Notes under the pieces: model-generated
Seen by the model: the letters and a program-made list of their open reading frames with translations, nothing else
What the model was told of the DNA's origin: nothing
Databases searched by the model: none
Shown here: in pieces, positions 47,363-54,878 of the stretch
Layout of the letters: the number at the start of each line of letters is the position of its first letter
Numbering within the stretch: position 1 is the first letter of the stretch
Origin: a virus
DNA: 57,663 nucleotides
Virus record (IMG/VR): IMGVR_UViG_3300034062_002204
Coordinates: 1-57,663 of that record
Direction: 5' to 3' (one strand)
Translations under genes and position numbers: made by a program

Positions 47363-47932
47363 ATGAAATATCTTTTTTGTGATACAGAAACAAGCGGAAT
47401 CGATCCATCTAAGCATGGAATTATCCAAATTGCTGGTTTAATTGACATTGATGGGGAAATCAAAGAATCTTTTGATATTAAGATACAACCCTTTCCAAAT
47501 CAATTGATCTCAAAAGAATCTATGAAGATCAATGGACTTACTGTAGAGGATCTTAAGACATTTCATAAACCACAAGAAGGTTACGCCTTATTGACTGAAA
47601 TATTTTCGAAGTATATTTCTAAGTTTGATAAAACAGATAAGTTCTTTTTCGTTGGGTATAATTCAAATTTCGATGATTCATTTCTAAGACAATTCTTTAT
47701 TAATTCTGGAGATGAATATTATGGTTCTTGGATTTGGTGGCCGACAATTGATGTATCATCATTTGCTATGGAATTTTTGAAGGAAGAAAGATCTAAGTTT
47801 CCAAATTTCAAATTGGCAACTGTTGCAAAGGCTTTTGGTATCTCAGTTGATGAATCTAGATTACATGAAGCAGTATATGATTCAATTTTAACTCGCTCCA
47901 TATATCGAAAGATGATTCTTGGGATTGACTAA
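47363..47932 (+). CDS. DnaQ-like 3'-5' exonuclease
   Basis: 189 residues, DEDDh family: CDTETSGIDPSKHGIIQIAG (Exo I Asp/Glu), VGYNSNFDDSFL (Exo II Asp) and RLHEAVYDSILT (His and Asp of Exo III). Separate from the polymerase's own exonuclease; may act on ssDNA or RNA. Follows two tRNA genes directly. Confidence 0.9.
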   Translation: MKYLFCDTETSGIDPSKHGIIQIAGLIDIDGEIKESFDIKIQPFPNQLISKESMKINGLTVEDLKTFHKPQEGYALLTEIFSKYISKFDKTDKFFFVGYNSNFDDSFLRQFFINSGDEYYGSWIWWPTIDVSSFAMEFLKEERSKFPNFKLATVAKAFGISVDESRLHEAVYDSILTRSIYRKMILGID

Positions 47933-47970
47933 ATTGTATTTTTAAGTTAAAATAAATATGGGAGAATACT

Positions 47971-48261
47971 ATGATTAAAGTGAATGTATATGGAAAGAAT
48001 TATGTTCTTGATTTCGCTTACTCTATGGATGAGCGTGCAGAAATGAATTCAGGTAGGATTACAAAAGCAATGTTATTTGAAGATCTTGGAAATAAGAAAG
48101 ATCAAAATTATTCCAAACCTGATTATATCGGTGTAGCAATGAAACATCCTAAGGATCGAGATGTTAAGGAAAATGCGAGAAAGGCTGCAATTCGGAAGCT
48201 AGTCTCTCGGTTTGATTATGAAACTCGTTCATCTGTGTGGGCAGCTTATTTTGCACGATGA
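47971..48261 (+). CDS. Hypothetical protein, 96 residues
   Basis: Basic C-terminal half (KDRDVKENARKAAIRKLVSRFD). An ATAAATAT late-type box and GGGAGAA ribosome site precede it. No family recognised. Confidence 0.7.
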   Translation: MIKVNVYGKNYVLDFAYSMDERAEMNSGRITKAMLFEDLGNKKDQNYSKPDYIGVAMKHPKDRDVKENARKAAIRKLVSRFDYETRSSVWAAYFAR

Positions 48262-48290
48262 TAAATATTAAATAATTTATGGAGAGATAG

Positions 48291-48794
48291 ATGACTGTTC
48301 TTGTTTTAAATTCACAATATTTGCCCATACAAACAACTTCGGTAAAGAAAGCTGTAAAATTGATTTATCGTGGTGTTGCTGTGGCAGAGAAGTACACAGA
48401 ACAAGTATGGAAATCTATCTCTTCAGAAATGATTCTTCCGGCTGTTATTCGTCTAATCAATTTTCATAGATTACCGAATAGATCTTATAAGTTATCTAAG
48501 AAGAATATTCTCATCAGAGATAGATATACTTGCCAATATTGTCAGGGAATCTTCTCTGAAAGAACTCTGACATTAGATCATGTTATTCCAAAATCAAAGG
48601 GTGGATCTTCTCGTTGGGAAAATTTAGTTGCCGCTTGTAGAAAGTGTAATTCTAAGAAAGCCGATAAGACACCCGAAGAAGCGTGCATGAGATTGTTGTC
48701 GAAACCAATGAAATTGACAGTCCACACTCACACAACAATATTGAGAAATAAAGGAGAATCAAGACCAGAGTGGTCTGAGTTCTTATTCAATTAA
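48291..48794 (+). CDS. HNH endonuclease
   Basis: 167 residues. VLVLNSQYLPIQTTSVKKAV at the N-terminus as in bacterial HNH proteins, then RYTCQYCQGIF, TLDHVIPKSKGGSS (HNH His) and NLVAACRKCNSKKAD with the second CxxC zinc pair. Free-standing; a homing enzyme or a nicking enzyme in DNA metabolism. GGAGAG upstream. Confidence 0.92.
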   Translation: MTVLVLNSQYLPIQTTSVKKAVKLIYRGVAVAEKYTEQVWKSISSEMILPAVIRLINFHRLPNRSYKLSKKNILIRDRYTCQYCQGIFSERTLTLDHVIPKSKGGSSRWENLVAACRKCNSKKADKTPEEACMRLLSKPMKLTVHTHTTILRNKGESRPEWSEFLFN

Positions 48795-48805
48795 GGAATA
48801 TATGT

Positions 48806-49099
48806 ATGAATAATTTTATAGATGATCTTGATATTTTTTGGAATATATTGAGATATATTGTAACGATTGGTGTAATAGCCTTATTTACTGTAAGTTTCTT
48901 GTATTCAGGAAAACAGGAATCATATTATATCTCTCAAGAATCTAATAGCAAAACGCAATTTTATTGTGTGTATGCGGATATTAATTGGAGGCCAGATCAA
49001 CTAATTTATTGCTCAGGGAATATTGTTAATGTCTTGATGATTAAGAATGCAGTGTCTTCACAGACACAGAATGATTCTTTAGAAAAGAAAGTCGATTAA
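48806..49099 (+). CDS. Single-helix membrane protein, 97 residues
   Basis: Acidic N-terminus, one helix (ILRYIVTIGVIALFTVSFLY, residues 14-33), and a polar outside part with two Cys that could pair. Topology suggests a small inner-membrane protein with a periplasmic domain. Precedes two tRNAs. Confidence 0.7.
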   Translation: MNNFIDDLDIFWNILRYIVTIGVIALFTVSFLYSGKQESYYISQESNSKTQFYCVYADINWRPDQLIYCSGNIVNVLMIKNAVSSQTQNDSLEKKVD

Positions 49100-49103
49100 C
49101 AAT

Positions 49104-49179
49104 AGTTCCATAACTCAATGGTTAGAGTGCTTACCTTATAAGCAAGTGGTTCTCGGTTCGAATCCGAGTGTGACTACCA
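49104..49179 (+). tRNA. tRNA-Ile (UAU)
   Basis: Acceptor AGTTCCA/TGTGACT (one mismatch) plus ACCA, anticodon arm CTTAC-CTTATAA-GCAAG (TAT, one A-C), T-arm CTCGG-TTCGAAT-CCGAG. The only reader here for AUA. Confidence 0.85.
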
Positions 49180-49182
49180 AAT

Positions 49183-49257
49183 GCCCCTATAGTTCAACGG
49201 AAAGAACACTAGTCTACGAAACTAAAGATCCAAGTTCAAGTCTTGGTAGGGGTTCCA
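49183..49257 (+). tRNA. tRNA-Arg (ACG)
   Basis: Acceptor GCCCCTA/TAGGGGT with CCA, anticodon loop CTACGAA (ACG), T-loop TTCAAGT. Adenine 34 is normal for this tRNA (read as inosine). Confidence 0.9.
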
Positions 49258-49264
49258 AAATTAT

Positions 49265-49390
49265 ATGTTAAATGATTTATACGAATTCTTATTTTGTCCA
49301 ATACATGGAATACTTTCACCAAGAAATTGGTCAATGATTATTCCAAGTATGATGATGTGTGTATATTATCTTAAACGGAAAATGTTGTAG
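49265..49390 (+). CDS. Small hypothetical protein, 41 residues
   Basis: MLNDLYEFLFCPIHGILSPR then a hydrophobic stretch (MIIPSMMMCVYYL) and basic end. No strong ribosome site. Followed directly by a terminator. Confidence 0.45.
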   Translation: MLNDLYEFLFCPIHGILSPRNWSMIIPSMMMCVYYLKRKML

Positions 49391-49391
49391 G

Positions 49392-49405
49392 GAGCCGAAA
49401 GGCTC
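49392..49405 (+). terminator. Rho-independent terminator after the tRNA cluster
   Basis: GAGCC-GAAA-GGCTC followed by ATTTTTTG. Confidence 0.85.
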
Positions 49406-49420
49406 ATTTTTTGCATTTAA

Positions 49421-49485
49421 ACTATATTCTCTTTAGAATCAATGACTTGCGCCAAGTGATTGACAACAAAGAGAATATTCTTTCG
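49421..49485. repeat. Recurrent palindromic promoter-upstream element
   Basis: Arms TATTCTCTTT ... GAGAATATTCTTTC with inner TGACTTG-cgc-CAAGTGA. Confidence 0.8.
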
Positions 49486-49493
49486 AAAAAACT

Positions 49494-49521
49494 TTGTCCT
49501 GTGATCCGTTCGAGGTATAAT
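49494..49521 (+). promoter_or_regulatory. Leaderless-type promoter
   Basis: TTGTCC, 16-nt spacer, TATAAT, 6 nt to ATG 49528. Confidence 0.8.
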
Positions 49522-49527
49522 GGTTCT

Positions 49528-49977
49528 ATGGAATTTGAACAACTGAAATCTATCTTTCCTGACGCAACGCTCGAGACCTGGCATCAGCATCCGAACGGAG
49601 GAGGCTGGGTCGAGAATACAGCGACAGTAGAGGAGACAGCGTTCGTTGGACCGAACGCTGTCGTCTCTGGGTTCGCTTCGGTCTCTGGGGACGCTCGGGT
49701 CTCTGGGAACGCTCGGGTCTTTGGGGACGCTTGGGTCTTTGGGAACGCTCGAGTCTCTGAGACCGCTTCGGTCTCTGGGAAAGCTTTGGTCTCTGGGGAC
49801 GCTTCGGTCTTTGGGGACGCTTGGGTCTCTGGGACCGCTTGGGTCTCTGGGACCGCTTCGGTCTCTGGGTTCGCTTCGGTCTCTGAGGAAGCTTGGGTCT
49901 CTGGGGAAGCTTCGGTCTCTGGGAACGCTTCGGTCTCTGGGAACGCTTCGGTCTCTGGATCTACAGTCTTGAAATAA
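49528..49977 (+). CDS. Hexapeptide-repeat (left-handed beta-helix type) protein
   Basis: 149 residues. After MEFEQLKSIFPDATLETWHQ come about 17 hexapeptides V-S-G-x-A-x (x: D, N, T, F, E, K; last: S, W, R, L), the pattern of left-handed beta-helix proteins. Encoded by 18-bp repeats with two to three variable bases. More GC-rich than its surroundings. No catalytic domain, so a structural or binding role is likely; possibly a fibre- or surface-like element. Confidence 0.8.
   Translation: MEFEQLKSIFPDATLETWHQHPNGGGWVENTATVEETAFVGPNAVVSGFASVSGDARVSGNARVFGDAWVFGNARVSETASVSGKALVSGDASVFGDAWVSGTAWVSGTASVSGFASVSEEAWVSGEASVSGNASVSGNASVSGSTVLK
49660..49970. repeat. 18-bp tandem repeat array
   Basis: About 17 units of GTCTCTGGG-NNN-GCT-NNG. 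Base changes fall almost only on the two exposed codon positions. Confidence 0.85.
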
Positions 49978-49978
49978 A

Positions 49979-50014
49979 TTTCAAGTCACTCATTCTAAAC
50001 CAGATATTCTTTCG
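49979..50014. repeat. Partial palindromic promoter-upstream element
   Basis: Half copy: CAAGTCACTCATTCTAAACC and GATATTCTTTCG followed by AAAAAACTTGC. Confidence 0.6.
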
Positions 50015-50021
50015 AAAAAAC

Positions 50022-50050
50022 TTGCTTCGATTCTTTGAGTACGCTATAAT
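50022..50050 (+). promoter_or_regulatory. Promoter before 50070
   Basis: TTGCTT, 17-nt spacer, TATAAT; the usual ATG position is ATA, and AAGGAAA plus ATG 50070 follow. Confidence 0.75.
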
Positions 50051-50069
50051 GGTTCTATAAGGAAATCTG

Positions 50070-50304
50070 ATGATCACTGAAAAACAGTACCTCGAACAGA
50101 TTGCTAAGGAAAACACCGAAGCTCTATCGAAGTATCTTGCGAATGGTGGTGGAGTCACTCAATGCAAGCCTGGGACTCCGAAGTCGATCAAGAAGTGGAA
50201 AACGTAGTTGGGATGCGAATATTTCTGACCGGAATCGTCTTTCGAAAGGTTTGAGTCTGAACGATCTCCATGCGAAATTGCCTCGTCCTGATTCTTTTGT
50301 GTAA
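50070..50304 (+). pseudogene. Small gene split by a frameshift (45-codon frame plus out-of-frame tail)
   Basis: ATG 50070 (AAGGAAA upstream) reads MITEKQYLEQIAKENTEALS ... KKWKT and stops at 50205-50207. A frame offset by one base from about 50197 continues WDANISDRNRLSKGLSLNDL to TAA at 50304, with codon use like the first part. The two halves probably were one gene of about 77 residues; the join is near GGAAAACG. Could also be only the 45-residue protein. Confidence 0.5.
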
Positions 50305-50321
50305 AATTTTTCGGTGATTCC

Positions 50322-50350
50322 TTGACAATCACCGACGCCTCTAGTATAAT
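50322..50350 (+). promoter_or_regulatory. Promoter of the 50390 gene
   Basis: TTGACA, 17-nt spacer, TATAAT, followed by a 39-nt leader with AAAAGGAAAA. Confidence 0.85.
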
Positions 50351-50389
50351 AGTTGAGTAGGGAAAATTCCCAGAAAAGGAAAATTAATT

Positions 50390-50881
50390 ATGGCTCGTGT
50401 TAAGGTTTCTCGTGAATTGGCTTTGAAGGCTTTTGTGGATTCTCTGATGGAGACTTTCGTGGACACAAAGACGTTTAGTCGTGCGAACGTCGAACAGATT
50501 GGTAAGACTAATCCTATCGGTCAAACGATGTTCGCTTCCCAGGGTCAGGGTTATGGTAAGATGACTCGTATTGGTCAGGGACAGTACATGATTCCGGATG
50601 CTTGGATGACTGGTAAGTCGCCGTGGGAAGGTGTTGTTGAAATCGTCCCGGTTGCAACCACGAAAGCTCCAAAGGCTCCGAAGTCGACTGATTCTGCGCC
50701 AAAGACCAAGAAGGCGAAGACGCCGAAAATCGAGGAAGTTGAAGTTGCCGAACGAATTACTTCTTCCGTGAAGAAGAATATCCAGAAGGCGGCTTCAAAG
50801 AAAGAGTTGTTTGAGAAGGCGAAGGATCTTCTTGCGAAGAAGAAGCAGAAAACTTCTGTGGCGACTACTGAAACCGAATAA
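50390..50881 (+). CDS. Lys/Ala/Pro-rich DNA-binding-like protein, 163 residues
   Basis: N-terminal folded part to about residue 85 (MARVKVSRELALKAFVDSLM, GQGYGKMTRIGQGQYMIPDAW), then an AP/KK-rich tail (TKAPKAPKST, TKKAKTPK) and a basic coiled end. Strong promoter and terminator make it a single, probably highly expressed gene. Resembles histone-like tails in composition only. Confidence 0.75.
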   Translation: MARVKVSRELALKAFVDSLMETFVDTKTFSRANVEQIGKTNPIGQTMFASQGQGYGKMTRIGQGQYMIPDAWMTGKSPWEGVVEIVPVATTKAPKAPKSTDSAPKTKKAKTPKIEEVEVAERITSSVKKNIQKAASKKELFEKAKDLLAKKKQKTSVATTETE

Positions 50882-50894
50882 GTTTGTGTCTCAT

Positions 50895-50918
50895 AAATGG
50901 GGTGGAAACACCCCATTT
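50895..50918 (+). terminator. Terminator after the 50390 gene
   Basis: AAATGGGGTG-GAAA-CACCCCATTT followed by TTC. Confidence 0.85.
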
Positions 50919-50943
50919 TTCATTGTATAAGTAAAAGGTAACC

Positions 50944-51798
50944 ATGATTCTACTAGACTTAAATCAAATTGTTGTATCAAATATAATGCAACAAATTAAT
51001 ATAACTAAGAACGATGAGATTGAAGAAGATTTCCTTCGACACATGATCCTCAATTCTATCCGGTCAGTTAAGTCTAAGTTTGGCGATGATTACGGTGAAC
51101 TCATTCTATGTTCCGATTCTTTCAATTATTGGAGGAAAGATATCTTTCCTCAGTATAAAGCGAATAGAAAGAAATCACGTGATTCTTCCATCTTTGATTG
51201 GAACGTTATCTTCAAAACAATTAATAAGATCAAAACAGAGATTCGTGAAAACTTCCCATACCATTATCTCGAGATTCCTACATGTGAAGCAGATGATGTA
51301 ATTGCGACTCTGACTGAAAAATTTTCTTCTTCCGAGAAGATTCTAATTGTATCTGGAGATAAAGACTTCGTTCAATTACAAAAGTATCCTAATGTTTCGC
51401 AGTATTCAACTATCATGAAATCATGGATTAAAGAACAGAATCCTAAGAGATATCTTCTTGAAAAGGTTTTGAATGGTGATTCTGGAGACGGTGTTCCTAA
51501 TTTCTTATCTGATGATGATACTTTTGTGACAGAAGGTAAGAGACAGAGAAGATTAACCAAGAAGAAGATCGAACAAATTCTCTCTTGCGCAAAACCTGAG
51601 TCTATCATGACTTCTTCAGAACTAGCTGGTTATATGCGTAATAAATATTTGATAGATTTTGATTGTATTCCAGAAGATCTGAAAGAAGAGATATTGGGCG
51701 AATACAGTAAACCGATCGAACCAACTTCCACACAAATATATAGATATTTGATGTCACATAAATTGTCGAATCTATTGAATAAAATTGGAGATTTTTAA
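50944..51798 (+). CDS. rnh: T4 RNase H-like 5'-3' exonuclease (FEN family)
   Basis: 284 residues (T4 305). Metal sites in LLDLNQ, CEADDVIATL and ILIVSGDKDFVQL; GDSGDGVPNFL is the helix-hairpin-helix region. Removes RNA primers and flap ends on the lagging strand with gp32 and gp45. The next gene starts 1 nt after its stop. Confidence 0.93.
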   Translation: MILLDLNQIVVSNIMQQINITKNDEIEEDFLRHMILNSIRSVKSKFGDDYGELILCSDSFNYWRKDIFPQYKANRKKSRDSSIFDWNVIFKTINKIKTEIRENFPYHYLEIPTCEADDVIATLTEKFSSSEKILIVSGDKDFVQLQKYPNVSQYSTIMKSWIKEQNPKRYLLEKVLNGDSGDGVPNFLSDDDTFVTEGKRQRRLTKKKIEQILSCAKPESIMTSSELAGYMRNKYLIDFDCIPEDLKEEILGEYSKPIEPTSTQIYRYLMSHKLSNLLNKIGDF

Positions 51799-51799
51799 G

Positions 51800-52234
51800 A
51801 TGTATCAGAAAGCAATTCCTGAAGTGCTAAGATTAGCAAATGATATTGAAGATCAAGAAGAGCGTGCTAAGTTCCTGAAGATTCATATGCGAGAATCGTT
51901 ATACAAGGTTCTCGCATGTTTTCATAATGAGAATATTGAATTTGATAAATTTAAAGATATCAAATACACAACCAAACATAATAAAGCAGGTATCTCTGAT
52001 TCAACTCTAGATCATGAGATGAAACGATTATATATCTTTACGAAAGATAATCCACTTCCACTAGAACGTAAACGACAGAAGCTGGCACAGATTCTAGAGA
52101 GTATGTATGCGGAAGAATCCGATTTGGTCTACAATAACATTATCCAAAAGAAGAATCCTTATAAGAATCTGAATAAGAACTTCATTAAGAAATACTTTCC
52201 ACAAGTTCTAACCTACACGATAGTTAGAAAATAA
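51800..52234 (+). CDS. Conserved T4-like phage protein, 144 residues
   Basis: Start ATG 51800, GGAG upstream. Begins MYQKAIPEVLRLANDIEDQE, a form I know from uncharacterised T4-like proteins located near the clamp genes (possibly DUF6433). Helical, basic C-terminus. Function unknown. Confidence 0.75.
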   Translation: MYQKAIPEVLRLANDIEDQEERAKFLKIHMRESLYKVLACFHNENIEFDKFKDIKYTTKHNKAGISDSTLDHEMKRLYIFTKDNPLPLERKRQKLAQILESMYAEESDLVYNNIIQKKNPYKNLNKNFIKKYFPQVLTYTIVRK

Positions 52235-52236
52235 AC

Positions 52237-52265
52237 TTGATTACAAGTAGATAATATAGTATAAT
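52237..52265 (+). promoter_or_regulatory. Promoter of the 45-44-62-regA operon
   Basis: TTGATT, 17-nt spacer, TATAAT, then a short leader with AAGGTG and ATG 52284. Confidence 0.75.
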
Positions 52266-52283
52266 ATATAAAGGTGATTTAAT

Positions 52284-52973
52284 ATGAATACAAAAACAAA
52301 AACACAATTGACTCTTGATCCATTTACAGTCAAAGTCCTTACTAATTTTGCCAGCATCAATAATGGACTTGTAGTGAAGTCTGGTAACGAGATTCGAACT
52401 ATGACAGAAGGAAAGACTGTCTTGGCAGAAGCAACTCTTCCGGATACATTTCCTGTAGATTTTGCGATCTACGATCTTCGACAAATGTTGAATTTCGTTT
52501 CAACTCTGTTCGATAAACCAACAATGGAATTCACTGGTGTCTCTGTAGAGATCACTAATGATAATGATAAGACTAAGATTTTCTATTGTAATCCAGATCT
52601 GATCTCATCACCATCAAAGCGTATCACTATGCCATCTGAAGATATTACACTTCAGATGTCAGAAGAAACTCTCAAGAAGATCACCAAGTCTGCATCGATT
52701 CTAGGTGTCGATGATCTTAAGATTTCCTCTGTAGATGATATGATCGAACTTGAAGTTCTTGATAAGACGAATTCTTCTACAAATACCTGGTCTACAAAAA
52801 CTTCAGGAATCAATAATTCTGAGTTTACTGTTTATTTGAAAATTTCTAATTTGAAGTTACTTGAAGGTGATTATCAAATTACAATTTCTAATAAGGGAAT
52901 TACTCGATTCAAGCATATGAATAATGATGTTCGTTATTACATTGCAGCAGAAGCTGATTCAAAGTTCAACTAA
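52284..52973 (+). CDS. 45: gp45-like sliding clamp
   Basis: 229 residues (T4 228), first gene of the replication operon. PCNA-like fold: VKVLTNFASINNGLVVKSGN, FAIYDLRQMLNFVSTL, MEFTGVSVEITNDND, and a last strand YYIAAEA. Identity follows from the length, from these segments and from the perfect gene order 45-44-62-regA. Holds polymerase on DNA and activates late transcription via gp33/55. Confidence 0.93.
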   Translation: MNTKTKTQLTLDPFTVKVLTNFASINNGLVVKSGNEIRTMTEGKTVLAEATLPDTFPVDFAIYDLRQMLNFVSTLFDKPTMEFTGVSVEITNDNDKTKIFYCNPDLISSPSKRITMPSEDITLQMSEETLKKITKSASILGVDDLKISSVDDMIELEVLDKTNSSTNTWSTKTSGINNSEFTVYLKISNLKLLEGDYQITISNKGITRFKHMNNDVRYYIAAEADSKFN

Positions 52974-52997
52974 ACATTTACTTTCTTGAGTTTGCGG

Positions 52998-53017
52998 CGG
53001 TATAATAAAATATACCG
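52998..53017 (+). promoter_or_regulatory. Hairpin between 45 and 44
   Basis: CGGTATA-ATAAAA-TATACCG, a 7-bp stem 24 nt before the gp44 ATG. May tune expression between clamp and loader. Confidence 0.5.
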
Positions 53018-53040
53018 TCATTCATTTTTATGAGGATTAT

Positions 53041-53985
53041 ATGATTGAAAATACACTATGGGTAGAACGCTACAGACCACAGGTAATCGATGATTGTGTT
53101 CTTACAGAAGATATTAAGAATTCATTCAAGAACTTTGTTAAGAATAAAGATATCCCCAACATGCTTCTTACTGGTAAACCTGGTATGGGGAAGACAACTA
53201 TTGCTAAGGCAGCTTGTAATGAACTTGATTGTGATATCATGGTTATTAATGCATCTGCAGACGGAAACATAGATACACTAAGGAATAAGATTCAAGTCTT
53301 CGCTTCTGCGATTTCTCTTTCTGGTGGCCAGAAGATTGTTATTCTAGATGAAGCCGATTATATGTCGTCCGCAGTTCAGCCTGCACTGAGAAACTTCATG
53401 GAAGAGTTCTCTAAGAACTGTCGATTTATTCTTACTTGTAATTATAAGAAGAAGATTATTGAACCACTTATCTCAAGATTGACTGTTTTTGAATTCACTA
53501 TTCCATCTTCTCAAAAATCTAAATTAGCAGCTCAAATGATGAAGAGAATTCAAGGTATTCTTGAAACTGAATCTGTTGAATTCGATAAGAAAGTTCTGGC
53601 TGAAATTATCATGAAGTTCTTTCCAGATTTCAGAAAAACAATCTCTGAGATCCAACGATATGTTATTGCAAATGGAAAGATTGATGTTGGCGCTCTTTCA
53701 TCTATTCAAGATGTTTCAATTCGTGATCTAGTCAATTCACTTCGTATGAAAGATTTTACTGGTATGAGGAAGTGGGTTAATGAGAATCTAGATTCTGAAC
53801 CTAATGTGATTGTTCGGTTGGTCTTTGATAATCTTGAAGCTTATCTTGAGCCGTCATCAATTCCTACAGCTATTGTAATTCTTGCAGATTACTCTTATAA
53901 GTCTGCGTTCGTTGCTGATCAAGAAATTAACCTTACTGCGATGTTCATTAATATTATGTCAGAATGTTTATTCAAGAAGGTATAA
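53041..53985 (+). CDS. 44: gp44-like clamp-loader ATPase
   Basis: 314 residues (T4 319). ERYRPQVIDDCVL, Walker A TGKPGMGKTTIAKA, Walker B IVILDEADYMS, sensor LTCNYK and SRLTVFEF. Four gp44 with one gp62 load gp45. GAGGATTAT upstream. Confidence 0.97.
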   Translation: MIENTLWVERYRPQVIDDCVLTEDIKNSFKNFVKNKDIPNMLLTGKPGMGKTTIAKAACNELDCDIMVINASADGNIDTLRNKIQVFASAISLSGGQKIVILDEADYMSSAVQPALRNFMEEFSKNCRFILTCNYKKKIIEPLISRLTVFEFTIPSSQKSKLAAQMMKRIQGILETESVEFDKKVLAEIIMKFFPDFRKTISEIQRYVIANGKIDVGALSSIQDVSIRDLVNSLRMKDFTGMRKWVNENLDSEPNVIVRLVFDNLEAYLEPSSIPTAIVILADYSYKSAFVADQEINLTAMFINIMSECLFKKV

Positions 53986-53986
53986 G

Positions 53987-54400
53987 ATGCCAAAGCTTGG
54001 TGATATTCTTAATTCTATTAATGTAACAAAAGATACAGATCTTCTTGATGAATACAATAAAACTGATTATGTTCCATTTCTGATTAATAGAGGAATGTCT
54101 TTCTATCCAGAAACCATTCTTCATGCAAACTTTCTTAATTCTAATTCACACTTAGACCGAATTCTACAATATAAATACTTTCTGTATAGCGTCAAAAAGA
54201 AGAAGAGATTTTCTAAGTGGTTAAGTAATTCAAAACCACCAGAAAATATTCAGATTATATCTAAGTTTTATGGTATTTCTATAAACAAATCTAAAGAGAT
54301 TGCTGATATGATTACTTCTGAAGATCTAGACAATATGAAAAAATATTTAGATACTGGTGGTACAAAGAGATCATCAAGAAAAGGCGAAAGTGATGAATGA
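53987..54400 (+). CDS. 62: gp62-like clamp-loader small subunit
   Basis: 137 residues from the ATG at 53987, 1 nt after the gp44 stop (T4 187, so shorter). MPKLGDILNSINVTKDT and NRGMSFYPETILHANFLN resemble the T4-like gp62 region; position between 44 and regA supports it. Confidence 0.85.
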   Translation: MPKLGDILNSINVTKDTDLLDEYNKTDYVPFLINRGMSFYPETILHANFLNSNSHLDRILQYKYFLYSVKKKKRFSKWLSNSKPPENIQIISKFYGISINKSKEIADMITSEDLDNMKKYLDTGGTKRSSRKGESDE

Positions 54401-54854
54401 CAGAAACAATAATTGGGTTGAGACGTTTATAGAAGTTGAATTAGATAATCAAGAAGCATTTCTTCTTTGTAAAGAAACACTAACAAGAGTAGGTATCTCT
54501 TCGAATAAAGATAAGAAACTATATCAATCTTGTCACATTCTTCATAAGAAGGGTAAGTATTATCTCGTACATTTCAAAGAATTGTTTACTCTAGATAATA
54601 GAGCTTCTGGTCTTGATGAGACAGATCTTTCACGAAGAAATACTATCGCAAAGTTGCTACATGAGTGGGGGCTTTGTAATATTGTTGGGGCGGAATATGT
54701 AGGTGAGGATGTTGAAACTGGAAAGAAGATTTATCGATATCCAGAAAAGATGTCTGTATTCTGTTCACTGAATAAGATAAAGATTATTCCTTATGCAGAT
54801 AAGGTTAATTGGGATCTTATTTCTAAATATACAATCGGTAAGAAATATAATTAA
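54393..54854 (+). CDS. regA: RegA translational repressor
   Basis: 153 residues from ATG 54393 (T4 122, with an N-terminal extension here). KETLTRVGISSNKDKKLYQS then CHILHKKGKYYLVHFKELF matches T4 RegA almost residue for residue. Binds start regions of early mRNAs to repress translation. If many early mRNAs here are leaderless, RegA targets may differ from T4. Confidence 0.95.
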   Translation: MNDRNNNWVETFIEVELDNQEAFLLCKETLTRVGISSNKDKKLYQSCHILHKKGKYYLVHFKELFTLDNRASGLDETDLSRRNTIAKLLHEWGLCNIVGAEYVGEDVETGKKIYRYPEKMSVFCSLNKIKIIPYADKVNWDLISKYTIGKKYN

Positions 54855-54873
54855 GGGAGGCCTGACCTCCCTT
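54853..54873. terminator. Bidirectional terminator between regA and the right block
   Basis: AAGGGAGG-CCTGA-CCTCCCTT, with TTAATTATT on the plus side, between convergent gene blocks. Confidence 0.75.
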
Positions 54874-54878
54874 AATTA

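Noticed and set aside
49646-49972. Leu/Gly-rich frame (SLGTLGSL repeats) in the hexapeptide array
   Set aside because: Alternative frame of the 18-bp repeat; the V-S-G-x-A-x frame has the promoter-linked ATG and a beta-helix pattern.
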